Counted from the stretch's first letter, positions 1-11,643 are shown. The stretch is 64,000 nucleotides of DNA from Saussurea involucrata (GCA_033807775.1 CM066326.1:90434873-90498872); one strand, 5' to 3'. The notes: generated from the letters alone by a model not told the origin. Translations and numbers: made by a program.

Positions 1-229
1 AAATGATAAATAAGATGGTGGCATTTCACGGGAAAAATTATCATTTCACGGACCAATAATCAATTTCACGGACAAAAATCCAATTCACAAAAGAAGTTCG
101 TGATCACCTTGTCGGTAGGATTCTTGACTTTGGGAAGAATGATTTCTTCTTTCATCGATTGAAGTTTTGCCCTTTCATCGGTGGAAAGAGTGATGTTGTG
201 TTTTCTTTTAATCTTTTTCATCTTTTCCA

Positions 230-3200
230 TCAATCCATCAATGTATTTGACAAAGATGTCTTTCTTTGGGTTTGCACTTCTGACCAAGTGTCGGGAGATC
301 TCATACCATTCGGGAGACCGTAATGTTTGAGATGAACATCTCTCACACTTTTCATTGAGCCATCTTCTCTATCGATGATCAGCCTGATATCCTTTGGGTT
401 GGTTCTGGAGGTAGCAATTTTGACGTTTGAGACCGGGGAGCTGTTGATTCGGTGGTGCATGGTCTTTTTGTACCAACTGATGTCTTCATTCCTTTCTTTT
501 TCAATTTCACTTAGCACCGATGTTTGGGTGGAAAGTGCATCGGCAGACTTGACTTTGAGGGCCTCTTCTTTTGCAACTTCCAAAGAGAGAGCCTTGGAAT
601 CATCTAAGGCTTTTTGAGCTAATCTGGCTTCCTCGATCTCCTGAGGAGTTAGACCGAGATTGGATTCTTGAGATTGCTGAGAAGGAGGCTTTAGTTTCAA
701 GGATTGAGCATCGGTAGGTCGAGTCCCATATTTTGCCAACTCTTTGCTTTTCTTTTCCTCTTCGGCCAACTGTTCAGCCGTGAGAGTTTTCTTACCTTTG
801 TCTTTGGGAGTTTTGGATTTTTGCTCCCCCTCAGAAGATGCTTGGATTCTCTCCCCCTCAACTGCTTCATGTACTATTTCCACCGATGGTGTTTTCGGTG
901 GTGTGGAGATGAAGTCGGTGGTACCTGTATGTTTCGGAGGAGAGGTTTTCGGTGAAGGCATTCCTGAAGCTTCGGTGGCTTGTGATGATTTTTCGGTGGA
1001 AGGTCGAGGCATGTTGCTGATAGTTCTTTTAATAGAGGGCAATTTTGGTTGACCTGCAGATTTCTCCCCCTCAGCAGCAGCCGAAATCTTAAAACCCAAC
1101 TGAGTGAACACACTGTCAAACTTGGAGTGAAGATGAGCCATACTCTGAGTGGTGTCATCGGAGATCAGTGTAAAATCACCCAAGTCCATTTCCCATTGGG
1201 CTTTCTCCTGCATGTTGTCAGTTTTGGTGTGAAGAGTGTTGAGAGAATCGACTATGCTCTGTTTAAGATCTTGATGAGACTTGGCTTCTTGAATGAGTTT
1301 CTGGAGTTCAGTATCCTTGACTAGAGATGAAGCTTTGAAAGCACCGAAAGATAAAGCAAGATCCCCATCAGACGAGATCAAAGATTCCACCTTGTTAGAT
1401 AAGGAACCAATCGTAGAAGAGACCGGCCGAAGGGCGTTGGCAATAGCGTCGGACAAGATCTGTGGCAACTGAGATTCGAGCACCGAGATTCTGGAGTTGG
1501 CCTGGGCTAGCATGGAAAGAGTAGATTATTGGAAGCCTTCAAACTGAGTGCCGACGAGCCGACACTGGCGAGCACACTCTTGAATATCAGCATGGAATGC
1601 AGAGCGTAGCCTAGTACTTGAAGAGGTAACACCACCGATTTCCGGGAGACAGAATTGTAGTCGTAGTCGGTCATCTTCGGGAGAATGATTCGGAAGATAC
1701 TGGGACATGACATCGGGATAAAGTTCTCTCGGTGGAGGACGATCCCGGGGAGGGGAATCGTCCTGTATCGGTGTGTGGGATCTTCGGGGTGAAGGTTGCC
1801 TTTGTGGGGAGGGAGACCTTCGGGGTGAGGGTTCTTTCGGTGGAGATGGAGATCGTCGGGGTGTAAGTTGCTTTGGAGACTCGGTGGGGTTTTCTTCGGT
1901 GGACGGGATGGTTCAGGGAGAACCAGTGTCACCCAAAAGAAAATCAAAGAAGTCATGTGGGGGGGGGGATTTGGTGGGGGGGGGGCCTGATCGGGTTGTG
2001 AGATGTCATCGATCATAAACTGATCGGGTGAAAGGCTGTGTAGTGAAAAATCGGAGCCTTCGAGGGGAGAGACCCCGAAGTCATCTCCTCCACCCAAAGA
2101 AGTGCGTGGGGAGGTAAAGTGTTGGTCCTCCAAATGTACAACCGAGGTCTGTAGACAGCCAACGGAGGAGTCGGTGGGGTTGATAGCGGATTCCCTTGGC
2201 CCGGAGGGTTGAAGTTCAACAAATGTCGACTTTTGAGAGTCGACAATTGGCTTAGTCGGTTGGGCCGATGGTTTCCAAGACCTCTTTAAAAGAGACCTCG
2301 GAGGGGATGAAGAGTGCCTCCGCTTATGAGAAGGGTTTTGAACCGGGGAAGCCTCCGAGGGATCTCTCGGTGGCATGGTCCTAGAAGCGGATGCGGAGGT
2401 GTCGGTGGCCTTTCGTTGTTTCTTTTGAGTGCCACCCGACTTCACTCGAGTACGAGGAGAAGGGGCCACTACAGTTGGAGTGACCTCGGGAATCTCCAGG
2501 TGTTGAAACCCGAGAATTTCCGCATCACCCCAATGTAGGTCGGGAGAGTGAGCGAAAGAAACCATACCTTGTCTCAAAGGACAATCGGTGGCGAGAGGTC
2601 CAACGTTGAGAGCTTTGATGCCGACTACCGGAGAAGACCAATCATAGGAGAATCGGGGATAAGAGGATTTGTGGTCTGCCTCCAAAGCTTTTCCAAGCTT
2701 GTGTTGAATAATCATTGAGATGAAGCGCGGGTAAGCGACGTAACACTTCTTGGGGTGCTTAATCACCTCAGTAAGTTCGGTGAAGAAAAACTGTGCAAAG
2801 TCGACATGCCTTTGAAAAATTAGAGCATGAGCAAGTTTCGTGATGTAGGACGGAGATTGGTCGTGTCCACTGGTTTTGCGAGAGAGGCAGTGAATAACAT
2901 GTGCAAAGAAGAAGTTCCATACACCCCCCATTTTGCCACGATGAAGAGTACCAGGGCCTTTGGAGCCTTTGGAAGAATCGTCGATCACCTAACCAGTCGT
3001 CTGAATAATGTCTTCATGTATGTTTTCTACATACATGTCATCATAGGCGGTAAAGGCATCAATCTTGAGGGCTAGACGAACATCATCGACCCCAAAGGTA
3101 AGGTCGTGATCACCTTCTTCTTCAGTGAGGATAGAGGCGTGAATAGCGTTGTTCAAAGGGTCGTACACACAGGTTAGCCAAAAGTTACCAATGAGTATTT

Positions 3201-3375
3201 TGCTCATCTTAGGGTTGCAGGTAAAAGCATGAAGGAGAGGGGACCGAGTGAGAAATTTAGCCACAGTAGAGAACTAGGGATGAGATGGGTCAGTTTCGAA
3301 GCGTGCGACGTGATTGCATGAGTTAAACTTGAGGTCCTCAAAGCACGTAGGGATTGCATTCTTGGAGGATGCCAT
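230..3375 (-). pseudogene. SIRE third ORF (envelope-like/auxiliary), broken
   Basis: This is the extra ORF downstream of pol that characterises SIRE-type elements. Its function is unproven; it is often called envelope-like. The likely start is the ATG at 3375. The N-terminal 200 residues match the SIRE-1 copy at 58250, with shared cores such as MSKxLxGNFWLTC, GDHDLTF and LSRKTxGHDQSPSYI. The middle is proline/serine-rich and the C-terminal part (230-1513) is coiled-coil-like with repeated EGE triplets. TAG stops at 3274-3276 and 2989-2991 and a frame change near 1510 split it into four pieces. I see no convincing signal peptide or membrane anchor. Shared sequence with SIRE-1 is seen; the envelope role is only a family label. 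Confidence 0.75.
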
Positions 3376-4168
3376 GGAGAAAAGGATGGTGATGGAGAAG
3401 AAAGAAAAATGTGGAGGGTTGTAGGTTTCGTAAAAGTAAAATGAAGAAGGAAAGCGATGGGTGGTATATATATAGATGGAATGAGGAGGGTTAAAGAATT
3501 TAAAAAGAAGAGGGAACGGTTATGAGGGTGTGAGAGGAAGGTTTAATTAAAATAAACAAATTAAAAAAGGTAATGATGAGGGATTTGGGGATGTGTGGTC
3601 AAAACGGCTAGGAATGGGAAGGGTCAGCCATCACACTGACACTTAGGGTTTCTTTTAGGCTCATGGTTGCATAGGGAAACGTACGAGATAAGCTTAAAAC
3701 CATTCGGTATATATTTCGGTGGAACATAACTCACCGACGATATATACCCAAGAGAAGTCATTAGGAAAGTTGTACCGATGGCCATGAAGCCACCGACGTT
3801 GGATAACCAAGAGACGTCGGTGGTAGAAATCTTACCGATGAATTTCAACTGAGATCGGTGTATATGTCGGTGGTGAGAAGAGGAATCAGTCGTCGGTGAA
3901 CATTACCGAATCGGATTTCGGTGTTGAGCAAGGCCACTGATGAAAGATGTTCTACCGAAGAGAAATTTGAATGAATCGGTGTAGAAAGAGGAAAGAAAAA
4001 AATGTCCACCGATGAGATTTGGATGGAAGAATTGAAGTCGACTTCAGTGGGGATTTTAAGGAGAGAGAGGGAAAGAGTGTCCACCGATGTGAGATCGGTG
4101 GAAAAAGATGACACACAGTTATTAGAGTGTCCACCGATGCGAGATCGGTGTAAAATGAGGACACACGG
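3376..4168 (-). repeat. SIRE-2 spacer between pol and third ORF, with CACCGA/TCGGTG repeats
   Basis: There is no coding sequence here. From about 3700 to 4155 the motif CACCGAT and its complement ATCGGTG recur every 20-60 bases on both strands, often as facing pairs able to form short hairpins. The same position in SIRE-1 (57380-58020) holds a different CCGA-rich low-complexity array, and the gag-only element at 9030-9460 holds a CACCGAA version. The spacer therefore seems to be a fast-evolving slot for this motif. Confidence 0.7.
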
Positions 4169-4940
4169 TTATTGAAGATTGCACATGCCAAGTTCACTTA
4201 TCAGGAAATTAAACCTGGCTTCGTCTAAAGGTTTGGTGAACAAATCGGCGAGCTGAAGATCTGTAGGAATGAAATGTAGCTCAATGTCACCTTTGGAGAT
4301 GTGATCCCTGATGAAATGATATCTGATGTCTATGTGTTTTGATCTGGAGTGAAGAACTGGATTATTTGCAATGGCTATTGCACTTGAATTATCACACAGA
4401 ATTGGTACTTTGGAATAGACTTGAGCATAGTCCCTCAGTTGATTTTTCATCCACAGTATTTGAGCACAGCAGCTTCCAGCATCTACATATTCAGCTTCGG
4501 CAGTTGAAGTTGAAACTGAGTTTTGTTTCCTGCTGGACCAGCTGACTAATTTTCCACCAAGAAGTTGGCAGCTACCAGTGGTACTCTTTCTATCAATCTG
4601 GGGACCTGCATAATCTGAATCTGAATACCCAATTAGTTCAAAACCCGAGTCTTTGGGATACCAAAGACCCATGTGCAAGGTACCCTGAGATACCGAAAAA
4701 TCCGTTTTACAGCTTTCAAATGAGATTCTTTTGGATTGGCTTGATAACGGGCACATAGACAAGTAGCAAACATAATATCTGGTCTGCTAGCAGTTAAATA
4801 AAGAATAGAACCAATCATTCCACGATAATTGGTAACATCCACAGATTCACCTTTTAAGTCAGCATTAAGTTTCAAAGGTGGTGCCATGGGAGTTTTCATA
4901 GGAGAGCTATCTAAAAAATTGAATTTCTTCAGGAGGTCAC
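4169..4940 (-). pseudogene. SIRE-2 pol C-terminus: end of RT plus RNase H
   Basis: This stretch encodes the RT tail (SPMKTPMAPPLKL, LTASRPDIMFATCLCARYQ) and copia RNase H (GYSDSDYAG, RKSTTGSCQLLGG, STAEAEY, RSKHIDIRYHFIRD). It ends at the pol stop at 4169. One base is missing near 4680 compared with SIRE-1, between FRYL and GLWYPKDSG, so the open frame changes there. The left copy of the Athila target duplication (GTCAC) is 4936-4940. Upstream coding resumes at 23353. Confidence 0.88.
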
Positions 4941-6560
4941 TGATGGCTGTTTTGAATACACCAATAGACGTGTAATAATTAAACCTCAACGCAAGTATAC
5001 ATCGAGATCTAACGTCGTCTTTCAAGTAATAAATTGGTAAAATACCAGATATCGTTCCCACAGAGATTGGAGTAAAAGCGTAATAAAAGTCTAATAAAAG
5101 AAATGGTTTCCAAGGATCAGTTCGAAGACAATATTTGTTTGTTTGGAGTTGTACTATCGCAGACTATATTGAACAAATAATAAAGAAAGCAAGCAAGGGT
5201 GCAAGACGTGGGGTGAAGCTTAATTATAAATTCCAGCAGACCAATGCTATGTTAATGCTACAGCATTGGTTCCTCAATAATTAAATTCACCATCTATTTG
5301 TTAGGATGTCCTTCCGGAACTTCAACATTATATTATTAATCTAGCTTTCAACAACCCATTCCTGGTGATGTATTAGGACTATTAATAATAAAATGATGCC
5401 TTTCAAATATATGGATAAACAAATTACTTTGTTAAAAATCACTCTTCCAAGTTGATCCCATATCTGTTAAGTTGACGTGTCTGAGTGGTCCATTCCTGAT
5501 ACGCACTCTACACTTTTACCATCATCACGATGACCAACTTATCGGGCAAAACCAACCTAGAAAAGACAGAGACGACAAATTCCTTTGTCAGTAGCTCTTC
5601 CAAGTCTTACTTTCTTTGTCATTCGGATTGACGTGCATATCAATGGCTCATTCCTGATGCCTTGGCACTTTAACACTTTCAAAGTGATCAAAACGTCACG
5701 AAGTAAACTTATCTTTATAAAACTTAACATGAAATGGTGAACATCATTATTGAGAAATAATGTCCACTATTCTTTATAATTAAAACTCCACCCTTTAATC
5801 TCACACCCAAGCTTATAAAAGTTAGCTACTCATACTTGTATTAAAATTGCAATAAATATAAATGACTGAATTTAAAGACGTAATGTAAATAACGTAAACG
5901 TAAATGACAATAATGTAAATTGCAAGAATTAAAACACTTAAAGAAGTGCAGCAATGTTGCTGCCGATGCTGCAGCAACTCAAGTAAATGGCTAAGAACAA
6001 CAAGCAAAAGATGAACAAGATGAAGATAACTTGCATATATTTAAAGAAAGCAACTAAAGTGTTCTTCCCATCAAATTGTGATCTGATCGAAGCTACCCAA
6101 AACACTACAAGACATCACCTATTTATACAAAAAGAGCCATGGCCTAAGCCATACCAACTCATAACAACTAACACTATTTATGTACCATGCATACTATTCC
6201 TATGAGATGTCTTGTGTACTACTACCATTACAACACATAAACTATTTTATGAAGAACCCAAAGCATTGAACTTCATCTTGCATGTTGTTGTCTTCCCAAA
6301 AATTCTGCATTTCCAGCCTTGTTTTCCATTCAGCTCTCGTCAGCCGTGAATGCTGCAGCATCGAAATAGCATTGCCTGCAGTTTTCTTTATTTTTAGCCA
6401 TTCTACTTAGTAAAACAAGTAAAATCCATCACTTAGCTCCATGATTAATAAAGATACAAATAAGAGAATAAAATGACACAAAAGTTGGGATAAAACAAAA
6501 TATTATATATAAAAATATAAGAAAAAGATACAATATGCATTAAATAAATAATGCATATCA
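4941..6560 (-). repeat. Athila 3' LTR (1620 bp)
   Basis: Same length as the copy at 21733-23352, with identical sequence wherever compared. It carries three copies of the ATGCTNNAGCA palindrome family (5254, 5965, 6349). The purine-rich tract adjoining its inner end is at 6561-6572 on the minus strand. Confidence 0.95.
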
Positions 6561-7118
6561 CACCCTCAAATTTAAAGTGTTGTTTGTCCCCAAACAACTA
6601 AAAGACTAAAAAGAAATTGACTCAATTTTTAAAGTTTCTTGCAAAATCTTGGCATTAAGTGCACACACATATTGTAATCTTTATCATATGTAGTTCATAG
6701 CCTTTCATAATTCTCCTAGTATTCAATCATGCATGAGTGTGTGTATGAATCATAGGCTAGCACTTCTCTTCTTTTTGTTAGTCACAACACAACCTATATC
6801 TAGGATCACTAGGACTTTTTGGGTTCACTCTTTTTGGCATATCTTTTCTCACATAGCCTTTTCTCTCAACAAATTTCACAAAAAAAAATCAATTTTTGGC
6901 ACTTTGTGCTTCTTTTTGTTGACTTTGTGTACCTTGCCCCTATGGGACATTTTTGGTACTTCTTTGATCACGCAATTCAGATTTAGAGCTTTGCTCTTTT
7001 GTATTGAATTTTCTGTTTTTCCAAGGTGTAACCCTCCTTTAGGGTGTAACCTTCCCACCCTGAAATTTAGAATATACAATGTCCCCATTGTATCCCATGA
7101 AGTGTATGAGTGTATAAA
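6561..7118 (-). other. Athila 3' untranslated region, part 1
   Basis: This 558-bp AT-rich stretch lies between the 3' LTR and the nested gag-only element. The PPT-like GAGGGTG tract adjoins the LTR. ORFs here look incidental and no domain is recognisable. The region resumes at 12760 after the insert. Confidence 0.6.
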
Positions 7119-7464
7119 GGCTATGTTAGTCCCAGATGGCTATAATAAGTATTGTAGAAGGGGGGGTTGAATACAATACTCAAAATTTTCACAATTTTAA
7201 TTCTTTTATTGAAAATCTTTCAACAAGAATTACACATAGAAAACTTAAGACTGTTGCGGAAAAGAACAGATAAACTATTCTAACAATCTTACACAAAGTA
7301 TACAACAAAATAACTAAGAACACTTAGAACAAAGCTATAAAGTTTTTCAAGCAAACTGGAAATTCTTGCACTTAGAGAATTCTTCCAGTTTGCGTAGAAT
7401 ATCAAGAGCTCACAGTAATCTTCAAAGTCTCTCAAGATGTGTGTTTCAGTATGGAGAGCTCTTC

Positions 7465-7472
7465 CTTTTATA
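7465..7472 (-). promoter_or_regulatory. TATA box of gag-only element 3' LTR
   Basis: TATAAAAG in the context CACTATAAAAGGA on the minus strand. The same core occurs in SIRE-1 (52203) and SIRE-2 (37084-37091), so it is the likely U3 promoter. Confidence 0.75.
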
Positions 7473-7709
7473 GTGACAAGGAGTGTGCAAGCATTGAATG
7501 CTTGGGACACTTGTCATCTTCACACTTGCTGAGGATGTTGACTTCTGGAAAGCTGTGAAGTCCTTGTCACTTTTCACTAGGTGCAGACAGAGTAGCTTGA
7601 GCAGATAACAGGGACCTTAGTTGAAGGTGGATAAAAAGACAAACTGTCACTTTTCTCTGCTGGAGGATATTGTCCCATAATAAATGATCTTCTGTCTTGA
7701 GCCTTTAGC

Positions 7710-8013
7710 ACCGAAGTGGTTTCCACCGAGATTGAGAAATCTTCGGTGGAAAGAAGACTAGTCCACCGAAATTGCAAGCATGTTTCGGTGGTAACTAGTC
7801 CACCGAAATTGCGAGCATGTTTCGGTGGTGAAAGGACCACCGAAATTACAAGTATATTTCGGTGGTGAGAGGACCACCGAAGTTACATGTATATTTCGGT
7901 GGTGAGAGGAGCACCGAAAGGGTCATCGGTGGGAGAAGGCCACCGAAGATGTTCTATAACTTCGGTGGAGAGAAGGCCACCGAAATGTCAAGGGATTTCG
8001 GTGGTGATGACTT
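7710..8013. repeat. U3 hairpin array of CCACCGAA/TTCGGTGG pairs
   Basis: About seven successive units of roughly 40 bp lie here. Most are an inverted repeat of CCACCGAA(A) and (T)TTCGGTGG around an 11-14 base loop, separated by short purine-rich spacers such as TGAGAGGA. The loops differ between units while the stems are kept. The array is repeated exactly in the other LTR (12244-12547). Confidence 0.9.
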
Positions 8014-8220
8014 GTTTGAAAGTTGCCGAGAGTCTTCTATTTTCCACAAGTAGAGAGTCTTCAAGCTTGGTTTCGGTTGATCTTCGACTTCACCGAACAT
8101 TTGCTATCTTGTACAAGCCATTACAAAGAACCATGCATCCAAAATTTCTCTAAGTATAAAATGTTTTTCAAAGTATAAAAGGAGATCATGAGGTCATCTT
8201 CAAATCTTGATGACCCAACA

Positions 8221-8877
8221 ATCTCCCCCTATTTGATGATGACATCCATACTTAGAAAAACATGAGTAAGACAGTGAATAATGCAAGTTGACCCTTCTTT
8301 ACTCTTTTGGGTTCTTTTTCACACAGTCCATTTTTTTTTTTTTTTGTGTGTGTATGTATATATGATATTTACATATAAGAAAAAATAAAGAGGTATAGCT
8401 GTACAAACAATCGAAAGGAAAAGGAAAGAAGTATAAACAGTATAAACAGAATGAATATTACTTGCATCTTTGGAGGGGCGAGTTGAAACTTGTGTCTGGC
8501 TTGAGGATTCTTCATTTTGATCAGCAGCCTTAGGATACTTCTGCCCAACTGTTGCATCTTGGCATCTTTTCATGTTTAGCATCAGCATCCTTTGTCTTTG
8601 TTTTGCTCCCCCTCAGTTAGATCAGACGGTCTTTGTGTTTCTCCCCCTCAGATAGATCCGCCCGGACTGAAGTGCTCCCCCTTGACCGGTCCGTTGATTT
8701 CCTCATTTTTTTTTTATTTTTTTTTAAGTTGGTCGCTGTATATGAGTACTGAGGGTTTATGTTGCTCCCCCTCAGATGAATTCTCCCCCTCAGCGGCCGA
8801 CGTAGGAAAAATACCAAGAGAAAATGAAAAGATCGGCCAGAACCAAGACATTTTTTTTTTTATTTTTTTTTATTTTT

Positions 8878-8908
<31 letters not shown>

Positions 8909-8994
8909 TTTTAACCTTTACCTTTCCACCGAAAATTGAGCAAAATCCACCGAAAATAGGCTATTTTCGGTAGGATTTTCGGTGGAAAATCGGT

Positions 8995-9031
<37 letters not shown>

Positions 9032-9688
9032 TTTCCACCGAAAATGAAGGAGAATCCACCGAAAATTGGCTATTTTCGGTAGGATTTTCGGTGGAAAATC
9101 AGTAGTAAAACTTCTAAGACATTATGGAGAAAATCTTCAAAGTGAAGAAAAGATTGGAATTTCATCTTCCAATTTGATGACCCAAAAAGATTGAGTTTGA
9201 GGATTTGGGGTGACATCTGTAGAAGAGTTTGTAGTGAGTGGATTGGTGGAGGGATTTGAGGTGGTGGATCGGTGGAGGGATTTGAGGTGGTGGATCGGTG
9301 GAGATTCGGTGTGGAATCGGTGTGGGTCGGTGTAGACTCGGTGGTGGATCGGTGTGAGGATTCCACCGAGGAGTTTGAAGGATTGTACCGAATTTAGAAG
9401 GGTTTCACCACCGAATTTGAAGGGTTCCACCGAATTTGAGGGGTACCACCGATCGAGGAGGCAAAACATATGATGGGAAGTAAAGTATGGTGGTATATGG
9501 TTTTGGTTTGGTGGTTAAGGAAAATTTCGGTGGTGAGGTTTAGAAAAGAAATGGAATTTTAAGAGATTGGAGATGGTGATGTCATGAAAATGACATCAAC
9601 ATGCTTATGATGTCATGAGAGTAAAGAATTCTAAGGTTTTGTCAACTTTCTCACTTGTTCACATAGATCCATCTGCCCAGCTCAAAAT
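8221..9688 (-). other. Gag-only element 3' internal region, non-coding
   Basis: No gene is visible. From the LTR inward there is a purine tract (8221-8233), a block shared with the SIRE-1 3' region (around 8290-8335), and several CTCCCCCTCAG (minus: CTGAGGGGGAG) repeats at about 8607-8790 that look like leftovers of the third ORF. These are followed by poly-T/A runs (8699-8725, 8850-8912, 8998-9028), hairpin repeats (8923-9105) and CACCGAA-rich sequence to about 9460. The pol genes and nearly all of the third ORF are deleted. Confidence 0.75.
8923..9105. repeat. Duplicated ~75-bp compound hairpin separated by a 31-nt poly-T
   Basis: Two copies (8923-8997 and 9031-9105) each contain TTTCCACCGAAAAT, then ATCCACCGAAAAT, a GGC turn, ATTTTCGGTAGGAT and ATTTTCGGTGGAAAA. 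Each can fold into one long near-perfect hairpin. Between them is a run of about 31 T. Confidence 0.85.
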
Positions 9689-10225
9689 CTGCAATCACAA
9701 AGAATTTAATTTCCAGGTACCCATTTTGAAGGTGGGTCCTTTTGAGTTAGAAGAAAAAGAATGAAAAGAATTTACATCACTCAGAATAATTCTTTATTTC
9801 ACACAGTCTTTGGCAAAATGAGAAATATCACCACAGATATAGCATTTTCTATAAAGAGAGATCCTTTTAGAAATTTGACATTTTTCCTAACTTTTGCTCA
9901 AAGATTTTGAAGAGATAACAAAGAATGAGGGTGCATCACATAGAATTCATATTTCAAAAATTGGGAGTACATAAATTCTTTCTTTTGAATTGGACATTTT
10001 GAAACTCACAGATTTAAGAAGAAAATCGGTATGAGAAGTCATAAAGTTATTTTTGGAAAAATTTTGGAGGATTTCCTTTTAAGACAGAAACAACACCCAG
10101 AGACTAGCCAAATAAAATTTCCAAAATTTATGTTTTCAGATGTGATGGCAGAAATTATGAACACATAGCAAAAGAGTTTGAAATAAGAGAATTCATAAAA
10201 GATAGATAAAACACATAGTATGTAC
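9689..10225 (-). other. Intron-like segment with second zinc-knuckle relic (gag-only element)
   Basis: On the minus strand this begins GTACATAC directly after CAG (donor) and ends TTTGTGATTGCAG (acceptor). It includes a CCHC knuckle CYICGDISHFAKDC and then KWVPGN followed by TAA, 18-20 bases before the acceptor. The same order, with KWVPKN-TAA, occurs in SIRE-2 (25828-26931). SIRE-1 lacks it at the same codon. An unspliced reading gives a longer Gag and a spliced one joins gag to protease. Pol is deleted here, so only the signals remain. Splicing is inferred, not shown. Confidence 0.55.
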
Positions 10226-10274
10226 CTGTGAAGAGTAGAAGAAGCACTTAGCTGATACAAGAGCAGTTGAGGAG

Positions 10275-11612
10275 TCATTCGCTTTCAGATGTGGGTTCAT
10301 CTGCCAAATCATAAGATTTAGCAGGCAGACCCTTTCCTCTTCTGATAAGTCTTTCATTTCTTTCCTTTTCTCTCTTGTATTTCTCCTTGTATCTTTCAGC
10401 CCGGTCAAAATTTGCAGAAGAGGAAGATTGGCTGAAATTTTTGGAAAATCGGTGGGAAGCACTTCTAAGTCTTTCAAGGTTTCTACTTTTACACTCATAA
10501 GCAAAATGACCCTTTTTACCACAGTTAAAACATTCCTCATTAGGTTTATCCAAAGGAGAGTGTTTGGAGAGAGAAGAGGATGAATTTCTATCAAACTTAG
10601 ATTTTCCAGAGGAGAGATGAGATTTGGATTTAGAGTGCCCATCCAACATGACCATTTCATCAGATAATTTATCAACAGAAGTTTCCTCACATTCTTCCTT
10701 AGCATCACTAAGATATGCCTCTGAATGATCATTGGGATCTTCTTGACTATCATGGTCAGAGTCAGATGGGTAGGTGATTTTTGGAAAACACTTAGTCTTT
10801 TTGGAAGAGTCACTTAGGAGAGCTAGAGAAGAGTTCTTTAAAAACCTTTGCAGTTTCGTCTGCTCATAGTTGAAAAGAGTACCATAAAGAACAGTAAGAG
10901 GCATATGATCAAGATCCTTGGTTGTCTTTATACAAGTACAGATATTTTCCCAAAAATCGGGAAGACAGTCCATAAATTTGCACAGGACTTCCTCATTGTC
11001 ATACACTCTACCTAACAGCTTTAAGTCATTAAGAAGACTGTTAAAGCGATTATAGTAGTTGGAGAGAGATTCTCCTTTCTCATAAGAAAAGAGTTCATAT
11101 TTTCTAACAAGAGCAATCTTTCTGCTCTTTTTAACTTCATTTGTACCTTCATACAAAACACACAGAGTGGACCACATCTCTTTGGCAGTAGAGAGATTTA
11201 CCAGAGAGTGGTACACTTCATCAGGAAGAGAGAGAGCAATGATAGTTCTAACTTTAGAATCAAGAGACACAAGTCGTTTTTCCTCATCAGTATATTTCTT
11301 AGGATTTTTAAGAATGTAACGACCAGTAGCAGCAGATTTTTCTTCATCAGACGAATCATCAGAATCACCTTTTTCCATGGTTTCTTTACCCGGCCTCTGC
11401 GTTTCATAGCGAGCCCAAACTCTGGGGATAATGGGTCCCTCTTGGAGAATGGTTGGATATCTAGTATCCACTCCTTCCATGAACAACATCATGCGGCTTT
11501 TCCACAAAGAGAAGTTGTTGGGATTGAACTTAGGAGGTTTTGAAATGGAGCCATTTTGAGAAAAGTTATTTTGAAAAGAGTTTTCCACAGTAGAGGAAGA
11601 GGAGGCAGCCAT
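10275..11612 (-). CDS. gag: SIRE-type Gag of the gag-only element
   Basis: A 445-residue open frame. The N-terminus (MAASSSSTVENSFQNN) precedes the copia Gag core, with PKFNPNNFSLWKSRMMLFME, then LALSLPDEVYHSLVN-like, AKEMWSTLCVLYEGT and YYNRFNSLLNDLKLLGRVYDNEE motifs. A CCHC knuckle CFNCGKKGHFAYEC follows near residue 360, then a basic tail. It forms the capsid-like particle and binds element RNA. The frame ends SESE-stop, where SIRE-1 continues; beyond it homologous codons are in another frame, so the C-terminus was cut by a small deletion. The start lies about 45 bp after the primer site. An intact Gag with no pol is the defining oddity. Confidence 0.9.
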   Translation of the reverse strand: MAASSSSTVENSFQNNFSQNGSISKPPKFNPNNFSLWKSRMMLFMEGVDTRYPTILQEGPIIPRVWARYETQRPGKETMEKGDSDDSSDEEKSAATGRYILKNPKKYTDEEKRLVSLDSKVRTIIALSLPDEVYHSLVNLSTAKEMWSTLCVLYEGTNEVKKSRKIALVRKYELFSYEKGESLSNYYNRFNSLLNDLKLLGRVYDNEEVLCKFMDCLPDFWENICTCIKTTKDLDHMPLTVLYGTLFNYEQTKLQRFLKNSSLALLSDSSKKTKCFPKITYPSDSDHDSQEDPNDHSEAYLSDAKEECEETSVDKLSDEMVMLDGHSKSKSHLSSGKSKFDRNSSSSLSKHSPLDKPNEECFNCGKKGHFAYECKSRNLERLRSASHRFSKNFSQSSSSANFDRAERYKEKYKREKERNERLIRRGKGLPAKSYDLADEPTSESE

Positions 11613-11643
11613 CGCAGATCAAGTTTATGGAATTAAACTTTCT

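Larger units (their letters stand above)
7124..8220 (-). repeat. Gag-only element 3' LTR (1097 bp)
   Basis: Minus-strand LTR of TGTTGGGTCA...GACTAACA form. The purine tract ATAGGGGGAGAT adjoins its inner end (8221-8233). U3 holds a hairpin array (7710-8013) and the conserved 26-bp block (8072-8097). A TATA box is at 7465-7472. Confidence 0.95.

Noticed and set aside
1955..1990. G-runs in the SIRE-2 third ORF as a regulatory quadruplex
   Set aside because: Homopolymer noise in a decaying ORF; similar runs vary freely between copies.
7710..8013. CRISPR-like look of evenly spaced repeats with variable spacers
   Set aside because: The repeats are palindromic half-sites inside a eukaryotic LTR, duplicated with the LTR; there are no cas genes and the context is plant.
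7862..8153. Short ORFs in the hairpin array repeated in both LTRs
   Set aside because: Their identity reflects LTR identity; the peptides are translations of CCACCGAA repeats.
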